Origin: Rickettsia endosymbiont of Culicoides impunctatus | GTDB taxonomy: Bacteria; Pseudomonadota; Alphaproteobacteria; Rickettsiales; Rickettsiaceae | Length of the DNA: 64,000 nt | Direction: 5' to 3' | Assembly: GCA_020410785.1 (NCBI GenBank) | Contig: CP084573.1 | Location: forward strand, 1,116,001 to 1,180,000 | In this document: piece by piece, positions 1 to 7,416 of the stretch | Numbering within the stretch: the stretch's first letter is position 1 | Layout of the letters: each line of letters begins with the position of its first letter | Made by a program: the position numbers and the translations under genes | The notes under the pieces: model-generated | Database searches by the model: none | Seen by the model: the letters and a program-made list of their open reading frames with translations, nothing else | Told to the model about the DNA's origin: nothing

Positions 1-25
1 ATTCTTCAGAGCATTCGAGTATAAA
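1..25. repeat. Truncated family D palindromic element
   Basis: The first 25 bases end in CATTCGAGTATA, the same terminus as the family D element inside alaS (1819-1946). Only one end is in the window; the rest would lie upstream. No gene is visible from 1 to 126 apart from this and a GC-rich dyad at 53-64. Confidence 0.4.
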
Positions 26-52
26 AGAGCTTATTCAAAATATATAGTTTAT

Positions 53-64
53 CGGTCGCGACCG
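53..64. other. GC-rich 12-bp perfect palindrome downstream of dut
   Basis: CGGTCGCGACCG is its own reverse complement. It stands out because the flanks are almost pure A/T. It lies about 60 bp past the dut stop codon. It could be a protein-binding dyad or part of a repeat; it has no T-tract like a rho-independent terminator. Confidence 0.4.
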
Positions 65-126
65 CGACCATAAATTATATAATCATAAACAATATCAAGC
101 ATTTTGTTCACAGAGCCTAGTATAAC

Positions 127-567
127 TTAAAATTTTCCAGTCGAACCAAATCCACCAGAACCTCTAGATGTTTCATCTAACAAATCCACCTCATCCCATA
201 ATATCTGTTCATATCTAGCAATAACCATCTGAGCAATTTTCATGCCACGTTCAATTATAAAATCCTCCTTAGCATGATTAATTAAAATTACTTTTATCTC
301 ACCACGATAGTCGGCATCAATTGTACCAGGTGAATTTAGTACAGTAATGCCATGTTTTAGTGCTAAACCTGACCTTGGTCTGATTTGAGCTTCTAAATGA
401 GTAGGTAAAGCTATGCAAATTCCTGTGGGTACTAACTTTACTTCTTGTGATTTTATAGTTATTGGCTCAATATTTGCTGCTATTAGATCCATACCGCTAC
501 TTTGCTGGGTAGCATAACCAGGCAAAATGTCTACAGAATGTTCTAATCTTTTAACTTTAATGTTCAT
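127..567 (-). CDS. dut: dUTP diphosphatase (dUTPase)
   Basis: Hydrolyses dUTP to dUMP and pyrophosphate, which keeps uracil out of DNA and supplies dUMP for thymidylate synthesis. The 146-residue length matches the homotrimeric family. All five motifs are present in order: MDLIA near residue 26, RPRSGLA at 63-69, IDADYRGE at 83-90 with the catalytic Asp, [10 protein letters not shown] at 107-116, and the glycine-rich tail [10 protein letters not shown] at 135-144 that closes over the nucleotide. It is transcribed away from pal with a 250-bp gap, so it is probably monocistronic here. Nothing in the sequence suggests decay. The identification is secure. Confidence 0.97.
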   Translation of the reverse strand: MNIKVKRLEHSVDILPGYATQQSSGMDLIAANIEPITIKSQEVKLVPTGICIALPTHLEAQIRPRSGLALKHGITVLNSPGTIDADYRGEIKVILINHAKEDFIIERGMKIAQMVIARYEQILWDEVDLLDETSRGSGGFGSTGKF

Positions 568-720
568 AAAGATAATATTTTTTATTTTTTTTAAATCTTA
601 GATAAAAGATAATTACTGTTAACAAAGGTGTAATTTGATAGCAGCAAAGGGAACTTTGTACGTTCTAAAAATCTGTCACCCCTTATTAATCACATAAAAG
701 AGGTTTATTGAAAGATAATA

Positions 721-754
721 GAAAAGGGTCAACAAAAAGATGCTGACCCTTTTC
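721..754. terminator. Hairpin between pal and dut, possible terminator
   Basis: GAAAAGGGTCA (721-731) and TGACCCTTTTC (744-754) form an 11-bp perfect stem with a 12-nt loop. It lies 65 bp past the pal stop codon and would fold on either strand. The following T-run is weak, so termination is likely but not certain. Confidence 0.55.
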
Positions 755-820
755 TATATTTTTCTGTTCTAAAGAACTGGTTCTTGTTTAGTTCCAATTC
801 TTTAAATCATTTAACATACC

Positions 821-1285
821 TTATTTTACAGAAGTTACAGCTCTACGGTTCTGTGCCCAAGCTGCTTCGTTATCACCATCAACAGCTGGTCTCTCTTTAC
901 CGTAAGAGATAGTATCAAGCCTGCTTTTCTCAACTCCTAGAGTAGTTAAGTATTTTCGAACAGCCTCTGCTCTTCTCTCACCAAGCGCCAAGTTATATTC
1001 TCTTGTGCCTCTCTCATCACAATGCCCTTCAATAATGGCTGTTACTTTAGGATGACTTTTTAACCAAACAGCTTGTTTATTTAGCTGCTCTTTTGTTTGA
1101 GGTGAAATATCTGATTTATTAAGAGCAAAAAATACCCTGTCACCAGCACGTCTTTCAAAATCAGAAGCTAGAGAACTTTCCTCAACTTCATTAGTTATAC
1201 CCGTATCTATCGGTTTTTTCTTTGCACCACACCCAGAAAGCATAAATAGTGCCAAAAAAGCTATTGTGGTTTTTTTTAGTATCAT
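821..1285 (-). CDS. pal: Peptidoglycan-associated outer-membrane lipoprotein Pal
   Basis: Part of the Tol-Pal system that ties the outer membrane to peptidoglycan and supports constriction at division. The 154-residue product has a basic start, a hydrophobic signal and a lipobox LSGC with the lipidated Cys at residue 19. An OmpA-like peptidoglycan-binding domain follows from about residue 48 to the end, including the conserved NLALGERRAEAV helix and the Asp/Arg ligand region. A strong Shine-Dalgarno (AAGGAG, 7 nt before ATG) fixes the start. tolB and the other tol genes are not adjacent in this window. A second hairpin (773-804) lies just past the stop codon. Confidence 0.95.
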   Translation of the reverse strand: MILKKTTIAFLALFMLSGCGAKKKPIDTGITNEVEESSLASDFERRAGDRVFFALNKSDISPQTKEQLNKQAVWLKSHPKVTAIIEGHCDERGTREYNLALGERRAEAVRKYLTTLGVEKSRLDTISYGKERPAVDGDNEAAWAQNRRAVTSVK

Positions 1286-1464
1286 AACAAACTCCTTAAA
1301 TTATTAAATAAGCTACTGATTTACATTTGCCTAACAAAAAATTGTCAAACACCCATTGCCTGCATTATATACTATCATATCACTACTTAAAAGCATAAAA
1401 TTATTCTAATATTACATTTTAAACTCTTTAGTATCTGTGTCAGAAATACCATATATCTAATCCG

Positions 1465-4269
1465 TTAAAGTTCTGATAACACCCCCTTTATCATGTCTGG
1501 TAACTTTCCTAGTTTACTTACATCTGCACCACCTGCCTGAGCTATATTCGCTTGACCACCACCGCCACTACCGCCAAGGAATATAGATATTTCTTTAGCC
1601 AAATTACCAGCATGAACCTTATCACTGATTTTTTTACTAACAGCAACTATAATCGATAATTTGCAAGCATTATGCCCTGTGCTACCACTAACCTCTTTAG
1701 ATTTTTCCGGCATAGCTATATATATAACTACAAGATTATCAGACTTATCAACTATTCGTTCAGCAGATAAGCGTAATATTTTACTATCTATATTATGTAC
1801 TAGCTTGTAGACAAACTTTATACTCTTCTGCTCCTGCGAATTGGCTCCGCAAAACTGCGGGGTATTCGCGTGCTCACGTAGGTTTACTACGCTCCGCTCG
1901 CTCACCCCTTGTTTTATGTTCCAATTCGCAGAATCATTCGAGTATACATTGACTGATTCTTTGGCAATCTGTTCAATATTCAAATCAAGCATCGAGACCT
2001 GCAGAGATACTAACTGATCTTCTAATTGTTTCTTACTAGCAATTAGACTATTAACTTTATCAATAAGTTCATTCTTACCTATTTTTAAGGCGGTAGATAT
2101 ATTTTCAATCATTGCATCATTCTGCCTAATTAGCTTTAAGACAAATTCACCACAAACCGCTTCTATCCTTCTAACGCCAGCTGCAATAGCACTTTCACTG
2201 GTAATTTTAAACATCCCAATATCACCAGTTCTAGTAACATGTGTACCACCACATAACTCAAGTGAATTTAGTTCAAGCGAATTCATCCCTACCACCCGTA
2301 CTTCAGAATCATATTTTTCACCAAATAAAGCCATAGCCCCTGCTTTAATAGCGTCGTCTGTTGACATTAATGTTGTAGTAACTTTTGAATTATCAGTAAT
2401 AATCTGATTTACTTTATCTTCTATCAAGATAATTTCTTTTTGGGTTAATGCCGCCATATGACTAATATCAAAACGTAAACGATCATATGCTACCAACGAT
2501 CCTTTCTGCGTTACATGTTTACCAAGTACTTGATGTAATACTGCATGTAATATATGAGTTGCCGAATGATGAATTCTTAAATTATTACGATATTTGACAT
2601 CAATAGCAAAATCGGCACTATCTCCAACCTTAATGTTGGTTCCTTCCTGCCAAATACATATATGAGCAATTATTGAACCAAGATATTTTACAGTATCTAC
2701 TACTCTAATTTTACTGTTGCTAGATTTGATATAACCTATATCCCCCATCTGTCCACCAGATTCCCCATAAAAAGGAGTTTGATTACTAATTAAAATAAAT
2801 CTTTCCTCATTAGTTTCTATAGTATCAACTAATTTATTATCTTTAATGAGAGCTAATATCTTACCTTCCGCCTCATTCAAATAATAACCCAAAAATTCGG
2901 TGCTACCAAATTCTGCTTTAATATCAAACCACATCTTATCTGTTTTAGATTCATTCGAACCTAACCAAGATTTTCTTGCCCTGTCTTTTTGCTCTTGCAT
3001 CTTATTATTAAAGCCATCAAGATCAATGGAGATTTGTTTAGATTTTAATATATCTTCAGTTAAATCGACAGGAAAGCCGTATGTATCATATAATTTAAAA
3101 ACTATTTCTCCTGAAAGCTCTGAATTTTTACTAAGATGGTTTGTTTCATCATCAAGTAATTTAAGACCTCTTTCAAGAGTTGCTTTAAATCTTATTTCCT
3201 CCTGTTCCAGGATATTACTGGCAAAATCCTCAGCCCTTCTCAGTTCGGGATAAGTTGTTCCCATAATCTCTACTAATTTAGGAAGCAGTCTATACATTAA
3301 AGGTTCGCTACTACCAAGTATATGGGCATGCCTCATACTCCGACGCATAATACGCCTAAGTACATATCCTCTACCTTCATTTGAGGGCATGATGCCATCA
3401 CTAATTAAAAAAGCACAAGCTCGTAAATGATCTGCAATAACCCGGTAAGAAAACTTAGCCTCTCCTTCTACCTTAACTTTTACTATATTCTCGGTATAGG
3501 CGATTATTTCCTTAAATAAATCTGTGTCATAATTATTATAGACATTTTGCATCACAGCACTAATACGCTCTAACCCCATACCGGTATCAATGGATTTTTT
3601 AGGCAATTCAATCCTAGTATCACTATCGACTTGTTCAAATTGCATAAAGACCATATTCCAAATCTCAATGAAGCGATCACCATCTTGCTCTTGCGTTCCT
3701 GGCAACCCGCCTTGTATCTGCTCTCCATGATCATAAAAAATTTCTGAACATGGTCCACAAGGTCCAGTATCTCCCATTGACCAAAAATTATCAGTGGTTT
3801 TTATTTTTATAATTCGCTCATCGCTTAAATTAGCAATTTTTTTCCAATATGTAGCTGCTTCTTCATCAGTATGATAAACCGTTACATATAGTTTTTCTTT
3901 AGCTATAGCAAATTCCTTGGTTAAAAGATTCCAAGCATGATATATTGCTTCTTCCTTAAAATAATCACCAAAAGAAAAATTGCCCAACATTTCAAATAAT
4001 GTATGATGTCTTGCAGTATAACCAACATTCTCAAGATCATTATGCTTGCCACCAGCCCGTAGTGATTTCTGACTAGTAACCGCTCTTTGATAATTTCTAT
4101 TTTCTTGACCGGTAAAAACGTTTTTAAATTGTACCATCCCAGAATTAACAAACATTAAACTAGGATCATTATGAGGAATAAGAGAACTAGCTGGAACGTG
4201 TACATGATTATTTTCAACAAAATAACTTATAAATTTACTTCTAATTTCTTCAGTGGTAAGTTTAGTCAT
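1465..4269 (-). CDS. alaS: Alanyl-tRNA synthetase with in-frame palindromic-element insert
   Basis: Charges tRNA-Ala and edits mischarged Ser/Gly. The N-terminal class II catalytic core is followed by an editing domain with HHSATH and CGGTH zinc-site motifs and by a C-terminal C-Ala domain ending in a Gly-rich GGSGGGGQANIAQAGG segment. I place the start at ATG 4269 because AAGGA lies 10 nt upstream and the protein then begins MTKLTTEEIRSKF like its family; an in-frame TTG at 4302 is less likely. At 934 residues it is longer than the usual ~875. About 43 extra residues (roughly 774-817) coincide exactly with a family D repeat at 1819-1946, between the editing and C-Ala domains. The frame is intact and catalytic motifs are complete, so the enzyme is probably functional. 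Confidence 0.96.
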   Translation of the reverse strand: MTKLTTEEIRSKFISYFVENNHVHVPASSLIPHNDPSLMFVNSGMVQFKNVFTGQENRNYQRAVTSQKSLRAGGKHNDLENVGYTARHHTLFEMLGNFSFGDYFKEEAIYHAWNLLTKEFAIAKEKLYVTVYHTDEEAATYWKKIANLSDERIIKIKTTDNFWSMGDTGPCGPCSEIFYDHGEQIQGGLPGTQEQDGDRFIEIWNMVFMQFEQVDSDTRIELPKKSIDTGMGLERISAVMQNVYNNYDTDLFKEIIAYTENIVKVKVEGEAKFSYRVIADHLRACAFLISDGIMPSNEGRGYVLRRIMRRSMRHAHILGSSEPLMYRLLPKLVEIMGTTYPELRRAEDFASNILEQEEIRFKATLERGLKLLDDETNHLSKNSELSGEIVFKLYDTYGFPVDLTEDILKSKQISIDLDGFNNKMQEQKDRARKSWLGSNESKTDKMWFDIKAEFGSTEFLGYYLNEAEGKILALIKDNKLVDTIETNEERFILISNQTPFYGESGGQMGDIGYIKSSNSKIRVVDTVKYLGSIIAHICIWQEGTNIKVGDSADFAIDVKYRNNLRIHHSATHILHAVLHQVLGKHVTQKGSLVAYDRLRFDISHMAALTQKEIILIEDKVNQIITDNSKVTTTLMSTDDAIKAGAMALFGEKYDSEVRVVGMNSLELNSLELCGGTHVTRTGDIGMFKITSESAIAAGVRRIEAVCGEFVLKLIRQNDAMIENISTALKIGKNELIDKVNSLIASKKQLEDQLVSLQVSMLDLNIEQIAKESVNVYSNDSANWNIKQGVSERSVVNLREHANTPQFCGANSQEQKSIKFVYKLVHNIDSKILRLSAERIVDKSDNLVVIYIAMPEKSKEVSGSTGHNACKLSIIVAVSKKISDKVHAGNLAKEISIFLGGSGGGGQANIAQAGGADVSKLGKLPDMIKGVLSEL
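1819..1946. repeat. Family D palindromic element inside alaS
   Basis: The 128-bp element has inverted ends: CTGCGAATTGG on the left and CCAATTCGCAG on the right, bounded by TATACT and AGTATA. It is translated in frame on the minus strand as part of AlaRS. A second full-length copy at 43362-43488 aligns along its whole length, including the central CGCxTxxTCACGTA block. This behaviour matches the Rickettsia palindromic elements known to insert into reading frames. Confidence 0.85.
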
Positions 4270-4376
4270 GAGTAAATGATCCTTGGAAAAATATTTTGTC
4301 AACAGAACCTAATATATATACTGAAAAATCTGTATTTTTCAAATTATGTGATGTCCTGCATTGTCACATATTAAGT

Positions 4377-4569
4377 ATATCTGTGAGCATTCACGGAAAA
4401 AAGTACAAGACGTCATTGCGAGACTACGTAGTAGTCGAAGTAATCCATTCCTGATCATTTTTTGGATTGCCGCGTCGTCACAAAGCGACTCCTCGCAATG
4501 ACACTTGGCAAATAGATTTTTTATTCATCATAAAAAAACAGCAAAAAAACTGTGAATGCTCACGTATAT
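4377..4569. repeat. Family C MITE-like element with nested family A palindrome
   Basis: Terminal inverted repeats GTGAGCATTCAC (4383-4394) and GTGAATGCTCAC (4552-4563) are exact reverse complements; the similarity continues outward as TATATC/GATATA-like flanks. Inside, GTCATTGCGAG at 4412 and CTCGCAATGAC ending at 4502 form a second palindrome. The inner right part (GATTTTTTATTCATCATAA) recurs at about 35685. The element fills the alaS-hemF gap (4270-4610); I see no gene there. Confidence 0.75.
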
Positions 4570-4610
4570 CTTATCTTTTTTAACAATGCTTTCTTCTGAA
4601 AAATTATAGG

Positions 4611-5444
4611 CTACCAGCGTACCTCTGGAGGCAGAGACATTAATATTGCTTCAACATTACCGTCTGTCATTAAACCAAATAATGTACCACGATCATATAG
4701 TAAGTTAAACTCAACATATCTACCTCGACGTACTAATTGATAATCTCTTTGTTCCTTGCTCCAGGGTAGAAGCATTTTTGTTCTAACAATTTCAGGATAT
4801 ACTGTTAAAAATGCTTGTCCTACATCTTTAGTAAAAGAAAAATCATTGTTAAAATCTCCGGTATTTAAATAATCATAAAATATACCTCCTACTCCCCTTG
4901 GTTCATTCCGATGTTTTAAGTAAAAATATTCATCGCATTGTTTTGTAAATTTAGGATAATAACTTGGATCATATTTATTACAAGCTTGTTTAAAAGCAGT
5001 GTGAAATCTTGCCGTCTCATTTTTATCAGGATAAAATGGCGTTAGGTCTCCACCACCGCCAAACCAATGATTAGCAGTTTCAATATAGCGGGTGTTGAAA
5101 TGTACTGCTGGCACTAATGGAGAAGTAAGGTGAGCGACGATAGAAATACCAGTAGCAAAAAATTTCCTACTATTTTCCGTACCCGGTATATTTTTACTAA
5201 ATTCTGAAGATAATTCTCCAAAAACTGTAGAAATATTTACCCCAACTTTCTCAAATAAGTTGCTACGCATTATAGACATTACTCCACCACCACCGCTTTT
5301 TCTATCCCAGGGGGATTGTATGAATTTTGCGGGTGCTAAACCTCTTGCTTTGCTATACTCAAGCTCAATTTTCTCTAATTCGCTACATACTTGATCACGT
5401 AAATTTGTGAACCATATTGCCGCCTTTTTTTTATTAGTTGTCAT
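4611..5444 (-). CDS. hemF: Oxygen-dependent coproporphyrinogen III oxidase
   Basis: Decarboxylates coproporphyrinogen III to protoporphyrinogen IX using O2, late in haem synthesis. The 277-residue product has the family signature region (LTSPLVPAVHFNTRYIE, WFGGGGDLTPFY), the conserved His/Arg pairs, and RGRYVEFNLLYDRGTLFGL near the C-terminus. The length is normal for HemF. The aerobic form fits an organism living in oxygenated host cytoplasm. It is flanked on both sides by repeat-filled gaps, so it is probably transcribed alone. Confidence 0.97.
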   Translation of the reverse strand: MTTNKKKAAIWFTNLRDQVCSELEKIELEYSKARGLAPAKFIQSPWDRKSGGGGVMSIMRSNLFEKVGVNISTVFGELSSEFSKNIPGTENSRKFFATGISIVAHLTSPLVPAVHFNTRYIETANHWFGGGGDLTPFYPDKNETARFHTAFKQACNKYDPSYYPKFTKQCDEYFYLKHRNEPRGVGGIFYDYLNTGDFNNDFSFTKDVGQAFLTVYPEIVRTKMLLPWSKEQRDYQLVRRGRYVEFNLLYDRGTLFGLMTDGNVEAILMSLPPEVRW

Positions 5445-5554
5445 AATTTTTCAAACCATGTTAGAGTATACTCCAAAAATTTCTTCCACTAAGACTTTTT
5501 TAAAAAATAATTTCTTTATATAGCTAACCTATTAATGTTTTAGATATTCCAGGC

Positions 5555-5792
5555 ATCATTGCGAGGAGTCACTTGGCAACAGCTGTCATTGCGAGGAGCT
5601 AGCTTAGTAGCAACGAAGCATCCACGAAAGTAACTAGAACTAGATTGCTTCGTCGACCTTACGGTCTCCTCGCAATGACGAGTTATAGATGTATACGTCA
5701 TTGCGAGCGAACGTACGTGAGTGCGGCAATCCATGAAACTTATCCTATAGATTATTTCGTCGTGCGGTTTTCACACTCCTCTCTAATAGACG
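5555..5792. repeat. Three family A palindromes in tandem
   Basis: The hemF-MFS gap (5445-5813) holds a truncated left arm (about 5555-5583), a full 95-bp palindrome (GTCATTGCGAGGAG at 5585, CTCCTCGCAATGAC ending 5679), and a third, more diverged copy (5696-5792) whose left arm is CGTCATTGCGAG and whose right arm is CTCTCTAATAGACG. Reading frames through this stretch are by-products of the palindromes; I see no gene. Confidence 0.8.
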
Positions 5793-5813
5793 CCTTATAC
5801 TTTTATGCAATTT

Positions 5814-7091
5814 TTAAATATCTCTCTTGTAGCTATTAGCCTTAATTAATCGTCTTATTTCATTCCTCATAAAATAAATGATAACTAAAAATATACTATA
5901 AATAGTTATAATATAAAAGGCAGGAGCATAAAACAAGCCTGTTTCTTCAACAAGCCAACGCGAAATAACACTAGAAGTGCCACCAAACATGGCAATACCC
6001 AAATTGTAACTAAAAGCTACCCCAGAAAATTTTTGTTCAGGAGAAAATAACACTATAATGACACTATAGGCTGTTCCAGCTATTGACCCACCAAGAATAC
6101 CCCAGATAGTTAGAGCAAAAATTTGTTGCCATATGGACGGTAATGACATAGATAATAGAGTAGGTAAAATTAGTATTAAGCCCGCTATACTTACTAAAAC
6201 TAGCACCTTAATTTTTCCCATAATATCAGTTAATCCACCAAATAATGGCATAGATATCATTGCTATAAAGTTGGCATATAATAAATAAATAAGGGCAGTT
6301 GTATTATCAAAATGCATAACATCGCGGTAATACACATTGGTATAAGTTTTTATTAAATATGTGATACTACTAGCAACTGCCCCAATACAAAATGTTAAAA
6401 ACATTGCCTTCCAAGCTGTCCTTACTACGTTGATAAAAGGAGCTTTTAAAGTTTTTTTCTGTTCAGCTAACATTTTAAAAATGGGAGTCTCTGATACACG
6501 AAGGCGTAAATAAAAGCCAACTAACCCCAGAACTCCACCTAATAAAAACGCGAAACGCCAGGCAAAGTCAAGATGATGAAAATATTGCTCAATAATAATT
6601 CCTACAAGAGTAGCAATTAATGTACCAGCAATGTTTGAACCATTTACTAAACCAGCCGTAAAACCTGGGCGTAAATTTTGATGATGCTCTAGAATAAAAA
6701 TAGCCGTTCCAGCACCTTCGCCACTAATACATAAACCTTGTAAGAGACGCATTATAATCAATATTATAGGTGCACAAATTCCTATACTAGAATAAGAAGG
6801 GATTAACCCCATAGTGAATGTTGGTATAGTCATACCAAGCATAGAAATAATCAAGGAGATACGACGACCATATTTATCTGCAACATAACCAAAAAATATG
6901 CCACCTATTGGTCTAGTAACAAATCCTACTGCGAATACACAGAGACTTAACATTATTTGTATAAATTCTGAATTTCCAGGAAAAAACGTACGACCAATCG
7001 TTAGTAAGAATACTGAGTATACTGTAAAATCGTAATATTCTAGTATATTTCCTGAAATTGCTGATAAAAAAACGGACTTAGGTTTGCTCAT
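5814..7091 (-). CDS. MFS transporter, ProP-like (metabolite/H+ symporter family)
   Basis: This 425-residue inner-membrane permease has about 12 predicted transmembrane segments. It carries the MFS signature loop between helices 2 and 3 (GGIFFGYVADKYGRR) and the ProP-type first helix SGNILEYYDFTVYSVF. The family imports osmolytes, dicarboxylates or other small metabolites with protons; the substrate cannot be read from sequence. It is full length, unlike the two MFS genes at 9.2 and 18.8 kb, and belongs to a different subgroup (EYYDF rather than EYFDLMLY). It is divergent from the patatin gene. Rickettsiae carry many such ProP paralogues. Confidence 0.9.
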   Translation of the reverse strand: MSKPKSVFLSAISGNILEYYDFTVYSVFLLTIGRTFFPGNSEFIQIMLSLCVFAVGFVTRPIGGIFFGYVADKYGRRISLIISMLGMTIPTFTMGLIPSYSSIGICAPIILIIMRLLQGLCISGEGAGTAIFILEHHQNLRPGFTAGLVNGSNIAGTLIATLVGIIIEQYFHHLDFAWRFAFLLGGVLGLVGFYLRLRVSETPIFKMLAEQKKTLKAPFINVVRTAWKAMFLTFCIGAVASSITYLIKTYTNVYYRDVMHFDNTTALIYLLYANFIAMISMPLFGGLTDIMGKIKVLVLVSIAGLILILPTLLSMSLPSIWQQIFALTIWGILGGSIAGTAYSVIIVLFSPEQKFSGVAFSYNLGIAMFGGTSSVISRWLVEETGLFYAPAFYIITIYSIFLVIIYFMRNEIRRLIKANSYKRDI

Positions 7092-7263
7092 CTATATCTT
7101 ATCAATAAATTTAATTAAATCGGATTATAGACAACTTAACAAACTTATAAAGCGTAAAATAATTTTATTTTCTTGTGGTAAGTATCTTTAAAAAAATCTA
7201 CACAACCAATTATATCATAACCTTATTTACCATATTATTGCAGTTTTGTCAACCTTTAGTTTC

Positions 7264-7285
7264 ATAGTAACGTAATTGTTACTAT
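7264..7285. promoter_or_regulatory. Dyad ATAGTAAC-N6-GTTACTAT, operator candidate
   Basis: Two perfect 8-bp arms are separated by GTAATT. The dyad lies about 50 bp upstream of the patatin promoter candidate and 170 bp upstream of the divergent MFS start. Size and spacing suit a dimeric regulator, but no regulator is identifiable. Confidence 0.35.
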
Positions 7286-7331
7286 ATAATTAATTTTTAT
7301 CTAATAATTAGCAACTTATTTTATCTATTGC

Positions 7332-7360
7332 TTGATCTTTTTTTGTAAAATCATTACTAT
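7332..7360 (+). promoter_or_regulatory. Sigma-70-type promoter candidate for the patatin gene
   Basis: TTGATC (7332-7337), a 17-bp spacer and TACTAT (7355-7360) place a start near 7367, about 50 nt before the ATG. A GGAG Shine-Dalgarno follows at about 7405. Confidence 0.45.
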
Positions 7361-7416
7361 AAATCTAAGTAAAATCTAGTATTCTATGTAATCTATATAA
7401 CATATGGAGTTATTTT

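Larger units (their letters stand above)
7092..7416. other. Divergent intergenic region between MFS and patatin genes
   Basis: No gene is visible in these 325 bases. They hold a 22-bp dyad at 7264-7285 and a good promoter candidate for the patatin gene at 7332-7360. The rest is A/T-rich with no family A-E repeat. Confidence 0.6.

Noticed and set aside
5540..5839. Two ~64-codon reading frames in the hemF-MFS gap
   Set aside because: Both are translations of family A palindromes on opposite strands; similar frames arise wherever the repeat occurs and none has a ribosome binding site.
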